41,915 nt of DNA from an uncultured Propionibacteriaceae bacterium (GTDB lineage Bacteria > Actinomycetota > Actinomycetes > Propionibacteriales > Propionibacteriaceae): assembly GCA_938012815.1 (NCBI GenBank), contig CALLVV010000010.1, positions 1-41,915 of the forward strand, read 5' to 3'. The position numbers and the translations under genes were made by a program. This document shows, piece by piece, positions 23,942 through 32,557 of the stretch. How positions within the stretch are numbered: position 1 is the stretch's first letter; every line of letters begins with the position of its first letter. Below the pieces are notes generated by a model that saw only the letters and a list, made by a program, of their open reading frames with translations, had not been told where the DNA came from and searched no databases.

Positions 23942-26863
23942 TCACTCCTCTGGCGCCTCGTCCCAGAACACCCGGTCTACCACTCGCGACGCGCGTCGCA
24001 TGACCCGGATCGTGTCGTCGACGAGCCTGGAGCGCTGGCCCGGCCCGTATCCGGCCAGCTCAGCTACGGCCGACTGTTCCCGGTAGTCGACAGGAAGGGC
24101 GTCACCGGGCCGGCCCCGCACCAGCATGATGGCGTTACGCACCCGGCTGACGTGCAACCACCCCTGTCTCAGGTCGGTGGCCTGTTCGGCGCTCAGCAGC
24201 TCGAGTCCCTCTGCTGCATCAATGGCCTGGAGGGTGGAGGACGTACGCAACACGGGCCGGGCCCCGGCGTGCTTCAGCTGAAGCAGTTGCACGGCCCACT
24301 CCACATCCGACAGGCCACCGGAACCGAGTTTGAGGTGATGCTCCTTGTCCATGCCGCGGGGAATGCGTTCAGTTTCCATCCGCGACTTCAACCGGCGGAT
24401 CTCCACCACCTGCGCGGTGGTGAGCCCTCCGTCCGGGTAGCGCAGCCCCCCCAGCTCCCCGAGCACGGCGGAGGCCAGTTCCTGCTCCCCCGCCGCAGGA
24501 CGGGCCCGTAGCAGGGCCTGAGCCTCCCAGACGGAGGACCACTTCGCGTAGTAAGTGAGGTAGGAGGACACGGTTCGCACGAGCGGTCCACCCTTCCCCT
24601 CGGGGCGCAAACCGGTGTCCACCACCATCGCAGGGTCGGGTCCGGGATTTCCGACGAGATCACACGCCAGGCGGACGAGCCTGGTGGCCGCCGCCTGTTC
24701 CTCGGGCCCGGAGCCGTCGGGAATGACGAACATCGCGTCCGCGTCGGAGGCGTAACCGAGTTCGTACCCACTCCAACGCCCCATGCCGATCACCCCGACG
24801 GGCGGCGCTTCCACCTCCCGTCGGGCGAGTTCGAGCGCCGCATCCAGGGTGGCTCCCGCGAGGTCGCTGAGCGCCAGTCCCACCGTGGTGACGTCCGCGG
24901 CGCCCAACACGTCGGCCAGCGCTATCCGACACAATTCGGAGCGGCGCAGCGCCCGAACCGACGCCACCGCGGCGGCCTTGTCCGAGGCACGCCCGATGTC
25001 CCGGCTCATGGACCGAGCGAGCAGTTCACGCGGCCGGAGTTCCAGGTTCTCGCTACTGGCGAGCATCTGCACCATCTCGGGAGCCCGCATCAGCAGATTG
25101 ACCACGTAACGACTGGAGGATGCGATACGCGCCAGTCGCTGCGCCATCCACCCCTCGTCACGCAGCGCCCGCAGATACCAGGAGCTGGTTCCCAGCGCTT
25201 CGGAGAGCTGCCGGAAGGCGAGCAGACCATAATCGGGGTTCGGGCCTTCGGCGAACCAGCCCAGCATGGCGGGCATGAGCTGCCGCTGGATCTCGACCGC
25301 CCTGGTCGAGCCGTTCGTCAAGGCCTGGATATGTCCCAGGGCGGCGTGGGCGTCCTCGAAACCGAGTACCCGCAGGCGTTCCTTAGCGGCGTCCGTTGAA
25401 AGCCGCAGCTCCGCAGTGGGAATGGCGGAAACCGCGTCGAGCAGTGGGGAGAAGAAGATGCGTTGCTGCAGTTTCTCCACCGCGCGGGTGCTACCGCGCC
25501 ACATGTCCTTGACCTCGTCGGGAGTTTTACCGGTGGTGCGGGCCAGATAAACCCAGCCTGGCTCGTCGTCCGGCACCAAGTGGGTGCGACGCAGCCTGCG
25601 GAGCTGAACCCGATGTTCCAGCACCCGCTGGAACCGGTAGGCCCTGCCCATATCGGCGCCGTCATCGCGCCCTATGTAGCCGAAGGCGACCAGGGAACGC
25701 AGCGCCGCAAAGGTACCGCGGACACGCACCCGTTCGTCTCCCCGGCCGTGAACGAGCTGCAGTAGTTGCACCGTGAACTCGGTGTCCCGCAGCCCCCCGA
25801 CACCGAGTTTGATTTCCCGGTCAGCCTCCTTGGCGGGGATCAGGGAGATGACCCGGTTCCTCATGGCACGCACGTCCGGCAGGAATCCCGGACGCTGCGC
25901 CGCCTCCCACACAAGCGGGGACACCATGTCGCAGAAGGCCTGCCCCAGTTCCCGGTCCCCCGCCGCGGGACGCGCCTTCAGGAGGGCCTGGAATTCCCAG
26001 TTCTTCGCCCACTTGCCGTAGTAGGTGGCGCAGGAAGCGAGGCTGCGCACCAGGGGACCGGCGTTGCCCTCGGGGCGCAGGGCGGCGTCGACCGGCCATA
26101 TGGTGCCCTCAGATGTGTGTGCCGAACAGATCCGGGCCATGGCGGCGACGACCCTCGCCCCCACCCGCATGGCCTCCTCGTGATCAACCCCCTCGGCGGG
26201 TTCGGCAATGTGAATCACGTCGACGTCCGAGATGTAGTTGAGTTCCTCAGCCCCGGCCTTCCCCATTGTCACCACCGCGATCCGCACCGCGGAGGATCCG
26301 GGCACTTCGGCCCGCGCGCACTCAAGGGCGCATTCAAGGATGGCATCGGCCAGGTGACTCAGTTCGGAGGCGATGTCATCGACCAGGGCTATGGGGTCCT
26401 CGCTGGCCAGGTCCCTGGCCGCCACCTGCACCAGGGCGGCGTGGTTCGCCCGGCGAAGCAGGTTCGTGTCAATCTGTCCGGAGTCGTTCGCGGCACGCCC
26501 GCGGATGTAGTCCCGCCAGCCTGCCCTCCGCGGCCCGGGTTCGGATGCGAGTGCCTCAAGCTCCAGAGGGTTCTTCACCAAGAACCGCGCGAGCACAGAG
26601 GATCCTCCCAGCACGAGCAGCACCCGGTCCAGCCACCTCGGGTCCGCCGCTATTCGTGGGAGCAGAGCAGGTTCCCGTTCCCCGATGCCCGCCAGACATT
26701 CCAGGGCCTGGTCCCGGTCGGCGGCCCGGGTGAATGCCTGCAAGGGCACCGGCGGTTCGGTTCCCAGCTGTGCACACCAGTCCTGCCACACCCGTGCGGC
26801 GTTGCTGGGGGACTCGAAACCTCGCCGCGCGAACTCACCCACCTTGGTGCTGACCCTGTTCAC
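23942..26863 (-). CDS. glnE: Glutamine synthetase adenylyltransferase / adenylyl-removing enzyme
   Basis: A two-domain enzyme of 973 residues that adds AMP to, and removes it from, the adenylylation Tyr of type-I glutamine synthetase in answer to nitrogen status. Both nucleotidyltransferase domains are present: the first with TMGKAGAEELNYISDVDVIHIAE split near residues 200-220, the second with GMGRWSGYELGYASDADAMF near 690-710. Each is followed by a helical regulatory region (GVGGLRDTEFTVQLLQL and GSGGLSDVEWAVQLLQL). The GTG start at 26863 is 6 nt after a TAGGGT box. Its target GlnA1 is encoded 6 kb away; the neighbouring GlnA2 lacks the target Tyr. Confidence 0.96.
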   Translation of the reverse strand: MNRVSTKVGEFARRGFESPSNAARVWQDWCAQLGTEPPVPLQAFTRAADRDQALECLAGIGEREPALLPRIAADPRWLDRVLLVLGGSSVLARFLVKNPLELEALASEPGPRRAGWRDYIRGRAANDSGQIDTNLLRRANHAALVQVAARDLASEDPIALVDDIASELSHLADAILECALECARAEVPGSSAVRIAVVTMGKAGAEELNYISDVDVIHIAEPAEGVDHEEAMRVGARVVAAMARICSAHTSEGTIWPVDAALRPEGNAGPLVRSLASCATYYGKWAKNWEFQALLKARPAAGDRELGQAFCDMVSPLVWEAAQRPGFLPDVRAMRNRVISLIPAKEADREIKLGVGGLRDTEFTVQLLQLVHGRGDERVRVRGTFAALRSLVAFGYIGRDDGADMGRAYRFQRVLEHRVQLRRLRRTHLVPDDEPGWVYLARTTGKTPDEVKDMWRGSTRAVEKLQQRIFFSPLLDAVSAIPTAELRLSTDAAKERLRVLGFEDAHAALGHIQALTNGSTRAVEIQRQLMPAMLGWFAEGPNPDYGLLAFRQLSEALGTSSWYLRALRDEGWMAQRLARIASSSRYVVNLLMRAPEMVQMLASSENLELRPRELLARSMSRDIGRASDKAAAVASVRALRRSELCRIALADVLGAADVTTVGLALSDLAGATLDAALELARREVEAPPVGVIGMGRWSGYELGYASDADAMFVIPDGSGPEEQAAATRLVRLACDLVGNPGPDPAMVVDTGLRPEGKGGPLVRTVSSYLTYYAKWSSVWEAQALLRARPAAGEQELASAVLGELGGLRYPDGGLTTAQVVEIRRLKSRMETERIPRGMDKEHHLKLGSGGLSDVEWAVQLLQLKHAGARPVLRTSSTLQAIDAAEGLELLSAEQATDLRQGWLHVSRVRNAIMLVRGRPGDALPVDYREQSAVAELAGYGPGQRSRLVDDTIRVMRRASRVVDRVFWDEAPEE

Positions 26864-26925
26864 GTTTCCACCCTAACGGCCCGCGCCACACCGGTTTCCG
26901 TTGACGCGGCCTTTAGGATTGCCGC

Positions 26926-27402
26926 ATGTTCAGCGCTGACGAGAAGACCATCGCAGAGCTGCGGGATCTCCGCGAATGCCTGGCCGCCATTGACCCCGCC
27001 GAGGCCACCGTCCTGGGCCTGGCGCTCGAGGGCGAGTTGAGCCGACGCACCCCGAACCTGACACGGGTGCTGCTGCGCGCAGCAGATTCCGCAGGGAAAC
27101 ACGGCCTGGCTCTGGGCCGAACCTTGACGGCCGCCTGTTGTCGCGCTTTCTGCGCACGGCTGGGCGATCTCCATCCGGGGGCCGCGATCGAAGTACGGGT
27201 CCCACCTTGGGCCGCGGTTCAGGTGAGTTTCGGGGATGGCCCGAAACACACCCGAGGGACGCCCCCGAACGTGGTGGAGATGGAACCCTCCACCCTCTTG
27301 GGTCTGGCCACCGGACGGCTCTGCTGGGCAGAGGCCGAGGTGAAGATATCCGGTTCCCAGGCGGAGCGGGTGGCGGCAGCGTTCCCCCTCACAGCACCCT
27401 GA
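26926..27402 (+). CDS. SCP-like protein (bacterial sterol-carrier-protein family)
   Basis: A 158-residue protein with the actinobacterial SCP-type domain (SCP_3): EVRVPPWAAVQVSFGDG and KHTRGTPPNVVEMEPSTLLGLATGRLCWAEAEV are the typical blocks, with an N-terminal helical part. Homologues lie next to purF or gln genes in actinobacteria; ligand and function are unknown. The ATG at 26926 is 6 nt after a TAGGAT box, so the transcript is probably leaderless. It diverges from glnE and its last 14 bases overlap the 3' end of the convergent glnA2. Confidence 0.8.
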   Translation: MFSADEKTIAELRDLRECLAAIDPAEATVLGLALEGELSRRTPNLTRVLLRAADSAGKHGLALGRTLTAACCRAFCARLGDLHPGAAIEVRVPPWAAVQVSFGDGPKHTRGTPPNVVEMEPSTLLGLATGRLCWAEAEVKISGSQAERVAAAFPLTAP

Positions 27403-28714
27403 TGTGCCGTGCGACCTCCCACGGGGTGACCTGCCTGCGGTAGGCCTCAAACTCAGCGCGTTTGTTTCGCATGAAGTAGTCGAAGACATGTTCTCCGAGA
27501 GTTTCTGCCGCGAGTTCCGAACCCTCCATCACCCGCAGCGCCTCGTCGAGGCTGCGCGGCAGGGATTTGATTCCCATCGACCGGCGTTCCTTCTCGGTCA
27601 GCCGCCACACGGCGTCCTCGGTTTCCTCCGGCAGCGGGTATTCGTTCTCGATCCCCGCGAGCCCGGCGTTCAGCATGAGCGCGAAGGCCAGGTAGGGATT
27701 GCAGGCCGGGTCTGGGGCGCGGTATTCAATGCGGGCCGAGCTCGCCTTGCCCGGAGAGAACTGCGGTACCCGGATCAGCGCGGACCGGTTGGCCCGGCCC
27801 CAGCAGGCGCAGGTGGGCGCCTCCGAACCGCCCATGAGGCGTTTGTAGGAGTTGACCCATTGGTTGGTCACAGCGGTGATCTCCGGGGCGTGTCTCAGCA
27901 GCCCCGCGACGAACTGCCGGGCCGTCTTCGACAACCGGTACTCGTCGGCACCGTCGTGGAAGACGTTGGTGTCCCCTTCGAACAGTGACATGTGGGTGTG
28001 CATGCCGGATCCGGCGTGTTCCGTGAAAGGTTTCGGCATGAACGTGGCATGGATGCCCTGGGAAACGGCAACCTCCCGGATGACGACCCGGAAGGTCATG
28101 ATGTTGTCCGCCATGGTCAGGGCATCCGCGTAGCGAAGGTCGATCTCGTGCTGCCCCGGTGATCCCTCATGGTGGCTGAACTCCACGGAAATCCCCATCT
28201 GCTCCAGCATCGTGATGGCGTCGCGCCTGAAATCGGTTCCGTCGCCGAGGGTGGTGTGGTCGAAATAGCCGCCGTCGTCGAGAGGAGCCGGCGGGTTGAG
28301 CTGACCGAGCAGGAAGAACTCGATCTCCGGGTGGATGTAGAAGGTGAGCCCCATGTCGGCGGCCTTCTTCAGCGCGCGTTTAAGCACGTGACGGGGATCC
28401 GCGAAACTCGGGGTACCGTCAGGCAGCTGGATGTCGCACAGCATCCTGGCCGTGCCGCGTTCCGTCTGCCGCCACGGCAGCACCTGGAAGGTCGACGGGT
28501 CCGGATGGACGACCATGTCGGATTCATAGACCCGGGCGAATCCCTCGATGGCCGAGCCGTCGAAACCGACCCCCTCCGCTATGGCTCCCTCGACCTCTGC
28601 AGGGGCGATGGCCACCGACTTCAACGACCCCAGCACATCGGTGAACCAGAGACGTACGAAACGAATGTCCCGTTCCTCCATTGAGCGCAGCACGAACTCT
28701 GTCTGCCTGTCCAT
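27389..28714 (-). CDS. glnA2: Glutamine synthetase type I, GlnA2 group
   Basis: A 441-residue glutamine synthetase very like the GlnA2 of mycobacteria, starting MDRQTEFVLRSMEERDIRFV. The catalytic blocks are present: GVGFDGSAIEGFARV, HPEIEFFLL, SHHEGSPGQHEIDLR, FMPKPFTEHAGSGMHTHMSL and ANRSALIRVP. The adenylylation Tyr of GlnA1 is replaced by Trp370 (DAVWRLTEKE), so GlnE should not control it. The usual GlnA2 role is secondary; in relatives it works at low level or in D-glutamine and cell-wall supply. The start at 28714 gives the normal family length; a longer reading to 28774 enters the promoter region. Confidence 0.92.
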   Translation of the reverse strand: MDRQTEFVLRSMEERDIRFVRLWFTDVLGSLKSVAIAPAEVEGAIAEGVGFDGSAIEGFARVYESDMVVHPDPSTFQVLPWRQTERGTARMLCDIQLPDGTPSFADPRHVLKRALKKAADMGLTFYIHPEIEFFLLGQLNPPAPLDDGGYFDHTTLGDGTDFRRDAITMLEQMGISVEFSHHEGSPGQHEIDLRYADALTMADNIMTFRVVIREVAVSQGIHATFMPKPFTEHAGSGMHTHMSLFEGDTNVFHDGADEYRLSKTARQFVAGLLRHAPEITAVTNQWVNSYKRLMGGSEAPTCACWGRANRSALIRVPQFSPGKASSARIEYRAPDPACNPYLAFALMLNAGLAGIENEYPLPEETEDAVWRLTEKERRSMGIKSLPRSLDEALRVMEGSELAAETLGEHVFDYFMRNKRAEFEAYRRQVTPWEVARHIRVL

Positions 28715-28740
28715 GGCACTAGTGTGCCGCAGTCCGAGCT

Positions 28741-28757
28741 GTTTCATGTGATGAAAC
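28741..28757. promoter_or_regulatory. Perfect palindrome between glnA2 and DUF2510 gene
   Basis: GTTTCAT-GTG-ATGAAAC is a 7-3-7 perfect inverted repeat in the 95-bp divergent promoter region. It does not fit the GlnR consensus. A second one, GGCAC-TAGT-GTGCC (28715-28728), abuts the glnA2 start codon. Both are candidate regulator sites. Confidence 0.5.
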
Positions 28758-28796
28758 CTGCCGGAAGCCCCCAAAGGTCGTGCTCGACTGGACCCC

Positions 28797-28802
28797 CATA
28801 AT
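28797..28802 (+). promoter_or_regulatory. -10 box for first DUF2510 gene
   Basis: CATAAT ends 7 nt before the ATG at 28810, matching the leaderless pattern. Confidence 0.5.
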
Positions 28803-28809
28803 GGGTTTC

Positions 28810-29658
28810 ATGGCAACGCCCGGCTGGTATCCCGATCCCGATGGTTCCGACACCCCCCGTTACTGGAACGGCGAGGCCTGGGTGGAATCCTTCGGGGAAA
28901 GGACCGACAGGCGTTCTGCGGCCCGGAGCAACGCCTGGATTCTCGGCGCATGTGCGCTCACGCTGCTGATCGTGGTTTCCGTGATTCTCTGGCAACCCTG
29001 GAGGAGCAACCCCTGGAGTTCCCCCACTGACAACAACTCGTCCCGCCCAACCGGCCGCCAGTGGGATGAGACCGCACCATCCGAGACCCCGACCTCCCCC
29101 CAGCCGTCCGATGGCCAGGGCCGTCCCACCGCGTGCCCAATAGTCCGCAACACATCCACCCCGGATCCACAGAACAACTGGTTCTCCTCCGGAGGCATCA
29201 GGTACCAGGGGGTTTCCGGTTGGAGAACCAACCGGGGCAACTTCATCGACTTTGCTTCGGAACGCTCCGGTCAGGACAACGTAGTGACGGGAAACTGGGT
29301 GGCCGTGACCGCGATCGGACAGCTGTCAAAGACGGGCTACAGCGCCGACACCAGGACCGCCGCCAAACAACTGATCAGCTGTCTGTCAACCTCCTACTAC
29401 TACAGCCACCTGGAACGGGTCGAGACGCTGGAGGACAAGTCGTTCCGCACCGCTGACGGGGTGGAGGGATGGCTGATCAGAGCCAACTTCTGGAACGAAC
29501 CCGGCTACTACGACGTGCTCGGCGACGAGGCGGTGGTGGTCATCCTCGATCAAGGGGACGCCAACACGGTCACTCTCTTCCACACCCAGGCACCCATCGG
29601 CGACTCCACCCGACAGGAGATGGTCAAGAAGAGCCTGGACTCCTTGGGGCGAGCCTGA
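28810..29658 (+). CDS. DUF2510 membrane-anchored protein, copy 1
   Basis: A 282-residue protein. It opens with a DUF2510 domain (GWYPDP at 5-10, then DTPRYWNGEAWVE), a cytoplasmic module of unknown role. One transmembrane helix follows (WILGACALTLLIVVSVILW, about 43-61), then a Ser/Thr/Pro-rich tether and an extracytoplasmic domain of about 180 residues with GGIRYQGVSGWRTNRGNFIDFA and two Cys. The outer domain differs from that of the next two paralogues. I chose the ATG at 28810 because it starts the domain directly and follows a -10 box by 7 nt; an in-frame start at 28780 lies upstream of that box. Confidence 0.82.
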   Translation: MATPGWYPDPDGSDTPRYWNGEAWVESFGERTDRRSAARSNAWILGACALTLLIVVSVILWQPWRSNPWSSPTDNNSSRPTGRQWDETAPSETPTSPQPSDGQGRPTACPIVRNTSTPDPQNNWFSSGGIRYQGVSGWRTNRGNFIDFASERSGQDNVVTGNWVAVTAIGQLSKTGYSADTRTAAKQLISCLSTSYYYSHLERVETLEDKSFRTADGVEGWLIRANFWNEPGYYDVLGDEAVVVILDQGDANTVTLFHTQAPIGDSTRQEMVKKSLDSLGRA

Positions 29659-29703
29659 AAATCTGATGGTGGAACGCCCGTCGTGGACTTCCCGGGCAGT
29701 ATC

Positions 29704-29709
29704 TAACAT
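29704..29709 (+). promoter_or_regulatory. -10 box for second DUF2510 gene
   Basis: TAACAT ends 7 nt before the ATG at 29717. Confidence 0.5.
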
Positions 29710-29716
29710 GGACCCC

Positions 29717-30661
29717 ATGGCTGCTCCCCCAGGTTGGTATCCGGACCCCCAGAACCCCCATCGCAAACGCTACTGGGATGGCATCCGCTGGACGGTGCAC
29801 GTGCAGAATCCACCCACCCTTCAAGCGGTGTCATCGGCCACACCACCCGACCCCCAACCCGTTCAGCCACAGGTGCAGACCGAGCAGTCCGGCTACCCGC
29901 CTTCCCAAGCCCAGCCGATTTCGACGCCCAAGAAATCCCGGCTCACCGTGCTGTGGATAGCGATGGGAGTGGTCGTCTCCATGCTCATCGGGGGCGGTCT
30001 GCTGTTCCTGCTGAACAACCGGTCACAGCCCACGAGCCAGCCGAGCCCCTCTGCCTCACAGGACGGAACTTCCCCTGCTACGGATACTTCGGGAAGTTCC
30101 GACGCGGGCGTCAAGGTGGGTTACGTGCTGCGCGGGGAGAGCAACTGCCCGACAACGACAAACGACGCCCAAGGGGTGCTGACCGACGGGCGCATCACAT
30201 CCCCGGGAGGCCTCAGCTACCCAGAGATCCAAGGTTTCACCCCCTCGCCGATCAACTACGGCTTCATCCACCAATCGAACACAATGACGAAAACCTATTC
30301 GGGACGGGAGGGACAGGCCGTCGTCACCGTCGGCACCCTCAGGACCGAGGACGGCTTCGACAGCGCCACCAGCAGCGCACTCCGGGTCGTTCGGTGTGTG
30401 ATAAGCAACCCGAAGTTCTACAACAACAACCCGACGGCCGAGGTGACCCAGATCACGGAGAACCGGGCTGACGGGACCGTGGTGCTCCAGGTCCACGTCC
30501 CGACCGAGGGCAGGACCGGAAGCGCGGGTGACAAACTCGCCGTGGCGATCTACCCGGAGAAATCGCGCAAACAGGTGGTCCTCTCGCTCGTTCCCCAAGA
30601 CGATTCCTCGGCCCTCGAAGCGGTCAACGCCGCTCTGACCGGACTCAGCCTGAATTCATAA
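29717..30661 (+). CDS. DUF2510 membrane-anchored protein, copy 2
   Basis: A 314-residue paralogue with the same layout: DUF2510 (GWYPDPQNPHRKRYWDGIRWT), a Pro/Gln-rich linker, a transmembrane helix (VLWIAMGVVVSMLIGGGLLFLL), a Ser/Thr tether and an outer domain. The outer domain (LRGESNCPTTTNDAQGVLTDGRITSPGGLSY split over its start, then GFTPSPINYGFIHQSNTMTK) is shared with copy 3. The ATG at 29717 begins the domain and follows TAACAT by 7 nt; in-frame ATG at 29708 overlaps that box. Function unknown; the anchor suggests sensing or presentation at the cell surface. Confidence 0.82.
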   Translation: MAAPPGWYPDPQNPHRKRYWDGIRWTVHVQNPPTLQAVSSATPPDPQPVQPQVQTEQSGYPPSQAQPISTPKKSRLTVLWIAMGVVVSMLIGGGLLFLLNNRSQPTSQPSPSASQDGTSPATDTSGSSDAGVKVGYVLRGESNCPTTTNDAQGVLTDGRITSPGGLSYPEIQGFTPSPINYGFIHQSNTMTKTYSGREGQAVVTVGTLRTEDGFDSATSSALRVVRCVISNPKFYNNNPTAEVTQITENRADGTVVLQVHVPTEGRTGSAGDKLAVAIYPEKSRKQVVLSLVPQDDSSALEAVNAALTGLSLNS

Positions 30662-30669
30662 CACGCCTA

Positions 30670-30701
30670 GTCGCCCGGGGAAAGGGTGACTACCCGGGAC
30701 C
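30670..30701 (+). terminator. GC-rich hairpin between DUF2510 copies 2 and 3
   Basis: GTCGCCCGGG pairs with CCCGGGAC (one bulged base) across a 13-nt loop, right after the stop of copy 2 and before the -10 box of copy 3. It probably separates their transcripts. Confidence 0.5.
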
Positions 30702-30707
30702 TACGAT
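30702..30707 (+). promoter_or_regulatory. -10 box for third DUF2510 gene
   Basis: TACGAT ends 7 nt before the ATG at 30715. Confidence 0.5.
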
Positions 30708-30714
30708 GAAGACC

Positions 30715-31647
30715 ATGTCAACACCAGGCTGGTACCCGGATCCGCAGAACGATGGTCAGGAGCGGTTCTGGACCGGCACCGAGTGGACGGAACAGGCGAG
30801 AACGACGGAGCTCCTACCGGGCACCAGGAAGCATTCCGTGATGGTTCCGTCGCCGCCCTCCAAGCGCAGCAACGCGGTTCTGTGGAGTGTACTGACGCTG
30901 GTGCTTGTCATGATCGGGATGGGAAGCCTGTTGCTGTCGACGCCCATCAGCCCGGCTTCCGTCACGGATCCTCCGGCAACCGGGTCAGCCCCGCACCCAC
31001 CCGCCAGCCGTTTCCCCACGGGACGCGGACACGACCGCTGGCCTTCTGCGACCCCGTCAACCCCAACCACGACGCAGGAACCAGGACCCGTGAAAGCCGG
31101 CGATGTTCTCCGCGGCACCCCGGACTGCCCGAGCACGGCCACGGATTCGACCGGCACACTCGGTGAGGACGGACGCATCACGTCCGCGGGCGGGCTGAGT
31201 TTTCCCGCCATCGCGGGATTCACCCCCACCAAACTGGACTACGGGTTCATCCACCAGGCCAACACCGTCGTGAAACGCTACCCGGAGAACGCCAACCTGA
31301 TGGCGGCGGTGGCCGTTGGAACTCTGGACACGGCCGAGGGATTCACGGAGGTCGTTCCCGCCGCTGCGCACGTCGTCGGTTGCCTGTTGGGACGCGGTGT
31401 CTTCCACCAGCCCGGCTCCATGGCCGAGGTCGTCGAAATCGATTACGACCCCGACGCCGCCGCCGTGTGGTTGAACACGAGAATCCAGATAAGCGGGGTC
31501 GCCGGGGTCAACACCAACAACGTCTCGGTGTTCACCCATCTCGCCGACAACGGGGTAATGCATGTCGCGCTGGTCGTCGAACCAGATCACGACCCGGAGG
31601 GTGATGCCGCGATCTGGACGGCCATCGAGGACCTGCGGCTGCCCTGA
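30715..31647 (+). CDS. DUF2510 membrane-anchored protein, copy 3
   Basis: A 310-residue paralogue of copy 2: DUF2510 (GWYPDPQNDGQERFWTGTEWT), a transmembrane helix (AVLWSVLTLVLVMIGMGSLLL), a Pro/Thr/Ser tether and the shared outer domain (LRGTPDCPSTATDSTGTLGE, GRITSAGGLSFP, GFTPTKLDYGFIHQANTV). Conserved positions include one Cys early and one Cys late (VVGCLLG), which may form a disulfide as in copy 2 (VVRCVIS). The ATG at 30715 follows TACGAT by 7 nt. Tandem duplication with copy 2 is clear. Function unknown. Confidence 0.82.
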   Translation: MSTPGWYPDPQNDGQERFWTGTEWTEQARTTELLPGTRKHSVMVPSPPSKRSNAVLWSVLTLVLVMIGMGSLLLSTPISPASVTDPPATGSAPHPPASRFPTGRGHDRWPSATPSTPTTTQEPGPVKAGDVLRGTPDCPSTATDSTGTLGEDGRITSAGGLSFPAIAGFTPTKLDYGFIHQANTVVKRYPENANLMAAVAVGTLDTAEGFTEVVPAAAHVVGCLLGRGVFHQPGSMAEVVEIDYDPDAAAVWLNTRIQISGVAGVNTNNVSVFTHLADNGVMHVALVVEPDHDPEGDAAIWTAIEDLRLP

Positions 31648-31679
31648 CGACCGGCCTCCTGAATCCACGATTCGGTCGC

Positions 31680-31685
31680 TACACT
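31680..31685 (+). promoter_or_regulatory. -10 box for map
   Basis: TACACT ends 8 nt before the GTG at 31694; no ribosome binding site is visible. Confidence 0.45.
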
Positions 31686-31693
31686 GTGACCGC

Positions 31694-32548
31694 GTGAGTC
31701 CAGTAACCCCGTTCCAGGTCACCCCCCGCCTGGAGGTTCCGGCAGCGATCGCCCGGCCTCCGTACGTCGGAAAACGAGCCCCGAAACGCTACGAGGGCGA
31801 TGATGTCCAACCGCCGGAGATCATCGAGGCAATGCGGGAGGCCGGGGCCATCGCATGCGAGGCCATGCACGAGGCAGGCAGGGCGGTCCGTCCCGGGGTC
31901 ACCACCGATGAACTGGATCGCATAGTCCACACCTACCTCCTGGATCACGGCGCCTACCCGTCCACCCTCGGTTATCGGGGTTTCCCGAAATCCTGCTGCA
32001 CATCGGTGAATGAGGTAATCTGCCACGGCATCCCCGATCTGCGCCCCCTCGAGGACGGTGACATCGTGAAGATCGACGTGACCGCTTTCAAGAACGGGGT
32101 TCACGGCGACAACTGCTACACCTTCCTCTGCGGCGACGTGGATGAGGAGTCACGGCTTCTCACGCAACGCACCCAGGAGGCCATGAACCGCGCCATCAAA
32201 GCGGTCAAACCAGGGCGTCCCACCTCGGTGATCGGGCGCGTGATCGAGTCCTACGCGAAACGATTCGGCTACGGCGTGGTGCGCGAGTACACCGGGCACG
32301 GCGTCCACACCGCTTTCCACTCGGGGCTGGTGATCCTCCACTACGACGAGCCCCTCTATTCCACCAGGATCCGTCCCGGTATGACCTTCACCATCGAGCC
32401 AATGCTGACTCTGGGCTCCCCCGAATCCGAGGTCTGGAAGGATGACTGGACCGTCGTCACCCTCGACGGCTCCCGCTGCGCCCAGTTTGAGCAGACCCTG
32501 GTGGTGACCGAGACCGGGGCCGAGATCATCACGGTTCCCCGCAGCTGA
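31694..32548 (+). CDS. map: Methionine aminopeptidase type I
   Basis: The 284-residue enzyme removes the initiator Met from new proteins. The five metal ligands are in their family contexts: Asp in DGDIVKIDVTAFKNGVHGDN (two Asp), His in GHGVHTAFHSG, Glu in FTIEPMLTLG and Glu in AQFEQTLVVT. CCTSVNEVICHGIP is the conserved substrate region. The extra 40 or so N-terminal residues (PYVGKRAPKRYEG) resemble the MapB-type extension of actinobacteria, which has an SH3-like Pro-rich stretch. GTG start at 31694. Confidence 0.94.
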   Translation: MSPVTPFQVTPRLEVPAAIARPPYVGKRAPKRYEGDDVQPPEIIEAMREAGAIACEAMHEAGRAVRPGVTTDELDRIVHTYLLDHGAYPSTLGYRGFPKSCCTSVNEVICHGIPDLRPLEDGDIVKIDVTAFKNGVHGDNCYTFLCGDVDEESRLLTQRTQEAMNRAIKAVKPGRPTSVIGRVIESYAKRFGYGVVREYTGHGVHTAFHSGLVILHYDEPLYSTRIRPGMTFTIEPMLTLGSPESEVWKDDWTVVTLDGSRCAQFEQTLVVTETGAEIITVPRS

Positions 32549-32557
32549 CCACCCGGG

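Noticed and set aside
25766..27040. A 424-codon plus-strand frame opposite glnE
   Set aside because: Antisense shadow of glnE, rich in Arg/Pro/Gly/His and with no recognisable domain or ribosome site.
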